Part shown: positions 58,401-64,000 of the stretch, piece after piece
Layout of the letters: the number at the start of each line of letters is the position of its first letter
Position numbering within the stretch: the first letter of the stretch is position 1
Assembly (NCBI GenBank): GCA_013368315.1
Contig: JAACJM010000102.1
Location: 124,001-188,000, forward strand
Length of the DNA: 64,000 nt
Source of the DNA: Tetrapyrgos nigripes
Taxonomy: Eukaryota; Basidiomycota; Agaricomycetes; Agaricales; Campanellaceae
Direction: 5' to 3'
The notes under the pieces: model-generated
What the model saw: the letters and a program-made list of their open reading frames with translations, nothing else
Databases searched by the model: none
What the model was told of the DNA's origin: nothing
Position numbers and translations under genes: made by a program

Positions 58401-60957
58401 GTCCGGAGTCGGGGATCTACTACGCCCTAGTACGCCGCCGATTTGCCTGTCCGCTCATGCACTCAGACAAGACCTCTGCGTTGAGATGGGGAAGGTCGGA
58501 TAAGCGTGCCAGCGAGTCATTACTATCATAATATCAGTACAGTGCATGTAAGTACTATTATGATATCATTACATAGGTGGGTACTTAGTAGGTTCTCAAC
58601 GCCGACTCGTCGTTCAGTGGCAGCTATAGTATTAGTGATCAACCATGCTAGCAGCAGGTATAAGTGGAAAAAGTACTGAACATTGTTTGACAAGATTCTA
58701 TACAGGTCATGTTTTCTATACATGAGGTGTCATCCTTCGCTTAAGAAAAAGTGTATAGAAATTTGAAGTACCTATACCTACTATACTTCTATACTCTCTA
58801 TAAAACGGTTATTTTACTGATGCGTTTTCTTTGTCTTTTCGTGCTGTCAGAGTTATAATCCTTCTCTTTTATTCTCCAGCCAAGCCGCGCGAACGCGGTG
58901 CAAGCTCATGCCAACCACATCGGCAGCGACTTCCAGGTAGCCTTTCAAGGCGTAGCTCCGCCTAATTGTGAGAATACGACACGTTTGTGTTTGTGCGTTG
59001 CTGGAGTTCGATCTGGGGCCTGGAGGAGGTAAGGAGGATTTTATAAATTACACGCTGGAGTTGGATGTTGTCTCGCATGTGCATACGTTTTTTCTGGTCA
59101 TACTGGCTCAGCTGGCCGTTTTTTTCGTCCCTTTGAGCATATACAAATGAGCAGCTATATAGCAGAATGTACCAATCAATTTTGCTTGCAATATCATTTT
59201 TTTCGTATGACTTTACTTAACTCGACGCGTTGGTATCACTGTCAGGTACTGTGAGGATTTCACAGACTTCCACTTAAATGTCAGTATCTAGTTTGGATCA
59301 CCAGACATTTGAGTTCACAGACGAGAAGCTTGCAGACTGAAGATTCTACAGACGGATCGTCCACTGACTACAGACTTGACAGATGATCTGCTACAGATCC
59401 AAGACTTCCCAGATTCGGCTTCCCAGATGCCAGATGCGCCAGACATTGTTGCAATCTTACTGATCGGCCATGCCGTGTAATAAATTTCTCTCTTTCTCTC
59501 AATCATGGGTAGCCGAATTGATAGAGGAGAACAGGAAACTTTTGCAGAGCGGCGAAGAGTGGAGACGGTATTTCATTCTTTTTCTTTTTCTTTCTATGCG
59601 GAATGCGTCGGTGAAGAGTTGCGCTACCACCCAGAAGACCAGCTGTCAAGAATTTCACGGCACGAGACATCAGAGGGCAACGGTCAAGGCGCTGGCTCAT
59701 TTGTTGGGTGGTGGCTGGCCTCCATTTCTGTGAGCTCTGAGTCGCCTGCTAGCTTGCCATCGTCGTCTCTAAGGACCTTCGTCACTTCAAGGTCTGCAAC
59801 TCTTGGTCAAGGACCTATGCCTTGACATCCTTTGGCACAGATTGTACGGACACAAGACGAGTCTTGCATTTCATGTCAACTATCAGTTTGTTTTACTGAA
59901 TATGTATAGGCCCTGCAATTTCCAGTTCAAGTACTTCCCCTCCTCCAGCGCTGGCAGCAAGCCCAGCTCAGTTTGCGTTGAGCTTTCCGAGAACGCTTCT
60001 GGGTCCTTCTATCCCCTCGTCAAGCACACACCCTGGACTCAACGACTCAGAGCCATTTCCTGCCAGTCGCTCTGGGAGTCCAGCACCGTTCTCGTTCACC
60101 TTCCACCCGCAAACAGTGCCATCTCCCTCACCAGTTCCAAGCAGATAGCTTATGGGTCTTCATTCTATGCTCAACTATTAGGTGAGTTCCAGGACTTTTG
60201 TACTGAGATTTTCTGTACACAGTCAACTTTCGTTTGCGACGGCACTTGTTCAGTGTTTATTTTAGCCTCCCCTTTAATCCTCTCCTCTAATCCATTCCTT
60301 AGTACATAGTCATTCTTTCTGTAAGTAGATTACAATGCCTGCTATAATATATGCCTACGTATAGAATATGGACAAGCTGGTTCGACTTGGGTTCGACGAT
60401 TCGGAATTGACGGACGTCGGACATAATATTGACTGAAGTGATCCTTTCGGGGTTACGGGACTCGCTTGAAGGGCCCAGCGAATTCATCAGGTCAAACTAA
60501 TGCGGCCGTTTTTAATGAGATAGTGACTAATGATAATCGTCGTCGATCGATATCAATGTTTTCTTAATATTTCTTTTCCGGGTAGGAGGATCTGACATTG
60601 CAAGCCCGGGAGATTCGCGGAATCTTTCAAAACTTGAAATGTCGCGATTTTTATCTGCTTCAATGCGGCCGCTAACACGCCAGTGATGGTTTTCTTCTGT
60701 TTCTCACCAGTGGTAACGAGTTGAGTCTTCCAACACCAGATACTGGCAAAGAACAAAAGAACATTCGCTCGAGAATCCCACTGGCGTTTACTAATCCAGG
60801 TCCCTGTAATGACGTATTGTTGTTGACGACTCTGAGGTCCGTCGGCTCATACCGGTGTTGCCAACGCCACCAGTGGCACGAAGTTTGAACACGCTTAACA
60901 ACTGTTAGAGATCAAATCTAGTACGGTCTTGTAGTTGGACTGGCGGAAAACCAGTCC
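55437..60957. other. About 5.5 kb without a supported gene
   Basis: 55450-55690 and 59240-59450 are rich in CAGAC/GTCTG words, perhaps degenerate repeats. A minus-strand stretch at 57840-57650 (contains WSIAWAALWCMSGNVFGA) and one near 57250-57330 look exon-like but do not join into a known protein. A plus-strand region at 59500-60310 has splice-like signals and Ser/Pro-rich frames with no family match. I cannot assign any gene. Confidence 0.35.
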
Positions 60958-60964
60958 TATAAAT
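60958..60964 (+). promoter_or_regulatory. TATA box of GPR1/FUN34/YaaH gene
   Basis: TATAAAT lies 92 bp before the start codon at 61056, a plausible core promoter element for the transporter. Confidence 0.4.
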
Positions 60965-61055
60965 TTGCCCAACCGTTTGTTGAGCAACTCTATCCCCCCA
61001 TCCCACCAAAAATTCCCCCAAACTCCTCCATTCGTTGATCCTTCCTTGTACAATC

Positions 61056-61963
61056 ATGTCCGACATCGAGAAAGGCAGTCTTCAGTCTGAAGCGTACAGG
61101 GGAGCATCTGGACGACGAAATGCGAACCCGGGGCCTCTGTACGTGGATTATTTTTGTTATTTGTATGTCTTCTTCGCTAATCATAACGAAATGGGTTTTC
61201 AGCGGTCTCTTCTCTTTCGCATCAACGACCTTGATCCTCTCTCTCTACAACGTAGGGGCTCGTGGTGTCCAAACTCCCAACGTCATCGTAGGCATGGCTT
61301 TGTTCTGTGGAGGTCTCGCTCAGTTCTTGGCGGGTATGTGGGAGTTCCCGAATGGCAACACGTTTGGTGCTACTGGTAAGTTGACCTTTCAGGTCGCTCC
61401 GTGGTCAATACGCCTTTACTGAATCTTCTCGCCACCAGTCTTCACGTCATTCGGAGCTTTCTGGCTCTCATTCGCTACAATCCTCATACCCGGCTCTGGA
61501 ATCCTAATCGCATACGGACCGCAAGTAGTCTCCAAGGAACGAGAGAGTGCCCTTGGAATCTACTTCATGACATGGATGACTGTTACATTCTTATTTTTGT
61601 GAGTTTGCCCTGTACTCATTACGAGTACTTTTTAATCGAACAACGTCTAACGCTTCTCTCTCCTTTTCTTCCCTTATCATTCCTAATCTCTCAAATCCAA
61701 ACGACGAATCGACATGCCACCTTGGCAGCATCGTCTCCCTTCGCAAATCCATCTCATTAGCGGCCTTGCTTGGCACGCTTACTATTACCATAGCGCTCCT
61801 CGGAGCACACGAATTCACCGAAAAAGCCGATATTGGAAAGGCTGCAGGTGGTCTCGGTATTGTCGTTGCTTTGATTGCTTACTATATCGGCTTAGGCGAG
61901 ATGCTCGCGGCCGAGAAGGCTGCTGTGGTCAGGCTGCCTCTTGGTGCTTTCAAGCATGATTAG
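61056..61963 (+). CDS. GPR1/FUN34/YaaH family acetate (or ammonium) transporter
   Basis: Four exons (61056..61138, 61203..61375, 61439..61598, 61729..61963) give 216 residues, normal for the family. The signature NPGPLGLFSFASTTLILSL sits near residue 25, just before the first membrane helix. Six helices follow (e.g. VIVGMALFCGGLAQFLAGMW, FGAFWLSFATILIPGSG, SLAALLGTLTITIALLG, LGIVVALIAYYIGLGEMLA). Members such as Ady2/Ato move acetate with protons, or export ammonium, across the plasma membrane. The gene seems intact, with GT-AG introns of 63-130 nt and a short acidic N-terminal tail. Substrate cannot be told from sequence alone. Confidence 0.9.
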
Positions 61964-62309
61964 TACTAGGTAGTCACGGATTGATTCAGGTTTGGATAGA
62001 AGGATGATGATTCGTATCCGTTCTTGCCTTCTCGTGTTATGACGCAGCGTAGGTGCATACATGTGTACACACTCTACGTATGCGCTGAAAAGGAGGATGA
62101 TCAAACGATGATTCGTCAGGGGAGAGTTTTTGGGCGGTGTTTCCGCCCATTGGATCTATCTATCTATCTATCTATCTATCTAGTAATCTATAATATGCTC
62201 TACTAGTAGTATTTAATTTCTTCGCCATCCTACTCCTTTGTGCTTTGAGGATCTTCATCATGTCATTCTTTATGTAAATCCTATGTCATTGGTGTACATG
62301 AAGTTTATA
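61964..62309. other. 3' flank of transporter with TCTA microsatellite
   Basis: A run of about seven TCTA units stands at 62155-62181. Nothing else is recognised. Confidence 0.5.
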
Positions 62310-62451
62310 CTGTACCGGCATGAAAGGAATTTCAGTCACGCATCACGGCCAGAAAAAAATCCAAGGCCTGATTCGACGTTTTTTTTTTCAGATTTCTTCT
62401 CGATTTTTTTCTGGCCAAAAATCCAAATGACTTCCATTCATGCCGATACAG
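62310..62451. mobile_element. 142-bp mariner-type MITE
   Basis: The ends CTGTACCGGCATGAA and TTCATGCCGATACAG are inverted repeats, and similarity extends inward (CGGCCAGAAAAAAATC against GATTTTTTTCTGGCC), so the element can fold into a long hairpin. TA flanks both ends (62308-62309, 62452-62453). It has no coding capacity. Confidence 0.72.
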
Positions 62452-62686
62452 TATTCATGAACAAAAATCGTCTCTCACATCGTATCACCAACAATACTTT
62501 CTAAAGCAATCACGATCCTCTTCAGTTATCAACCTACGAGGGAGGAGGAGAATTCTATTAAATGTGGGCCATCGCTGCGCGTGGCACGATAACGAGGCGG
62601 CGAGGTCAAAATCTGTGAAGAAACGCTCGTTTGTGTTCTTCACTGGGCATCACGAGTAGCAGCACCTCAACTTGGATAGTATACCT

Positions 62687-64000
62687 TCACTTTGGAATGA
62701 ACTCCATAATTCCTGCCTCTCCACCGTCCCATAGCTTGACAAATTCGAACCCAGCAGTGTCTCTGTGGAACGATGTTATGCGAGACAACTCGAACAAATT
62801 CAACACTGACTCACCCCATGTTCATAAATTCGTCAAGCGTGCGTTCTTTGCTGTAGAAAAACTGCATCATATTGAGATCTTGGAAGTATAATCTCTTCAA
62901 AGCAGCACCATAATTTGGAAGGAGAGGTTCAGGTGCCTTTTATAACGGATGGAGGGAATGAAAGTTAGTAGGAAGTATGCGGGGTGAATTAATGACGAAT
63001 AGAATCATACTTTTGCGGTACCTCCATCAACAATGGGTTGAGGGACAAATTCATCTGAAAAAGGCGAGCTCAAAGATAGACCCGATTACATCAAAGGAAG
63101 ATTAGACCAACGTATGAGGAGTCGATCGTTTGGCTGCATTGCTCTCCGGACATTGGACAGAATGTTGATAGCCATATCGAAGGACCAGTCATGACTGAAA
63201 GGGTAAGTTATTAGACGCAGAAGTAAGAGTGATAAAGTATTAGGGGACTGACACTACGTGTCTCAACTATTAATCCAGAAAGACTCGGATATCAGCTTTA
63301 TATTTCCAAACCAGATTACAGAAATGCCATCCACTCACATAATAGATATCACCATCTGACACTGGAGGCTCCTCAAGAAAGTTGACCGGTTGGAGAATGG
63401 CTTGACCTTTAGTGATGGCATCGGGATTTTCTTTCTGCCAAAACTGATGCAAAGTGTCAGTAAAGGCAAAATTCACGTATATTAGCTGTCCAAACGAAAG
63501 AGTGACCTTTAATGCATCCGCTATAACGGCTGGGGTATCCTGGACAATAACTTTGAGGTGGGGAAAGGCCTTGATGATATCAAGGACAGCATGTCCATTC
63601 CCTCCGCCGACATCGACCACGGTGGTACCTTTGGGAAGGTCTGCCCATGGATAGACTATATTTACAACGAATGATGAGTTGATGTTGATGGAAGTAAGAA
63701 CAAGAGAAACTTGTTACTTTTCGGAACCATTCCTCTTCCCGTTACCTGCGCCCAGCCCACCATGGCTTGATTGAAACGCTAAAGAAAATAATTTGGATAG
63801 TATTCGGTGAATTCAGTTATAAACAAACCTCTGCTCTGAGCTTGTCTTTCGCCTAAGTAGTTCAGTAGTTGAGATGATAGTAATTGTTAATAGGAACATC
63901 GGTCGAATACTTACATACATCTCAAAAACAGACATCCCATGAGCTTTATAAAAGGCAGTATCCTCAACTTGAACAGAAAATCCTGCTTTGGGATCAGCAA
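62687..64000 (-). CDS. O-methyltransferase (OMT3), 5' end beyond the window
   Basis: Ten exons are visible: 63915..64000 (partial), 63829..63852, 63718..63778, 63507..63655, 63339..63443, 63252..63265, 63112..63194, 63011..63054, 62815..62936, 62687..62762. Landmarks are RFNQAMVGW, the SAM-binding VVDVGGGNGHAVLDII, VIVQDTPAV, FLEEPPVSDGDIYYLRHVVHDW (His/Asp of the catalytic region) and APEPLLPNYG. Exon 63252..63265 is only 14 nt, yet it encodes the LRHV part of the catalytic segment. The end (EAGIMEFIPK) is intact. It is a different subfamily from OMT1, with weak identity outside the motifs. All introns are GT-AG and in phase. Confidence 0.82.

Noticed and set aside
59505..60309. Plus-strand Ser/Pro-rich frames with splice-like signals
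   Set aside because: Several frames are equally open and none shows a known family or a consistent join.
1..64000. rRNA, tRNA and CRISPR arrays
   Set aside because: No cloverleaf, rRNA landmark or spaced short repeat was seen. Direct repeats found are LTRs, a 102-bp tandem pair, microsatellites and the segmental duplication.

Overview
The window looks like nuclear DNA of an agaricomycete (mushroom-forming basidiomycete). Genes are cut by many 45-70 nt GT-AG introns and sometimes by very small exons. The protein families (DUF6534-type membrane protein, multi-copy O-methyltransferases, GH75 chitosanase, GPR1/FUN34/YaaH transporter, Zn2Cys6 factor with fungal-specific domain) and the transposons (Plavaka, chromodomain Ty3/gypsy, mariner) fit that group. 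I saw no rRNA, tRNA or CRISPR array. Exon models below were built by hand from splice signals, reading phase and family similarity.

Layout. 1-19.1 kb: an HMG-box regulator (1.0-2.5 kb), about 8.6 kb with no gene I can support, a hAT-like MITE (11.2 kb), a peroxisomal 2,4-dienoyl-CoA reductase (11.8-12.9 kb), a ten-exon membrane protein on the minus strand (13.4-15.8 kb) and a fasciclin-domain surface protein (17.3-19.1 kb). 19.9-25.0 kb: a deleted mariner element with long inverted repeats sits just upstream of an O-methyltransferase, which converges on a GH75 chitosanase. 25.4-31.2 kb: an oxidoreductase relic, a repeat peptide precursor candidate and a 14-exon Zn2Cys6 transcription factor with a 6-nt exon.

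32.0-51.7 kb is a mobile-element nest. A near-perfect 1.05-kb palindrome abuts an 18.4-kb Plavaka element. The Plavaka carries its transposase (minus strand), a DUF6698 gene (plus strand), an SDR relic and a ladder of micro-exons. A complete 7.8-kb chromodomain Ty3/gypsy element with two LTRs and a 6-bp target duplication sits inside a 46-nt intron of the Plavaka transposase. Plavaka, gypsy and DUF6698 frames are broken mainly by TGA codons where the families have, or tolerate, arginine, as expected from CpG C-to-T decay. A smaller copy of the palindrome core abuts the right end.

52.1-55.4 kb is a second, decayed copy of the O-methyltransferase/chitosanase block, in direct orientation, so a 27-kb span lies between direct repeats. 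55.4-61.0 kb has no gene I can support. 61.1-62.0 kb is an acetate/ammonium transporter, followed by a mariner-type MITE and a third O-methyltransferase that runs off the window end. The O-methyltransferases, dehydrogenase relics and the Zn2Cys6 factor could belong to a secondary-metabolism neighbourhood, but no backbone synthase is present here.
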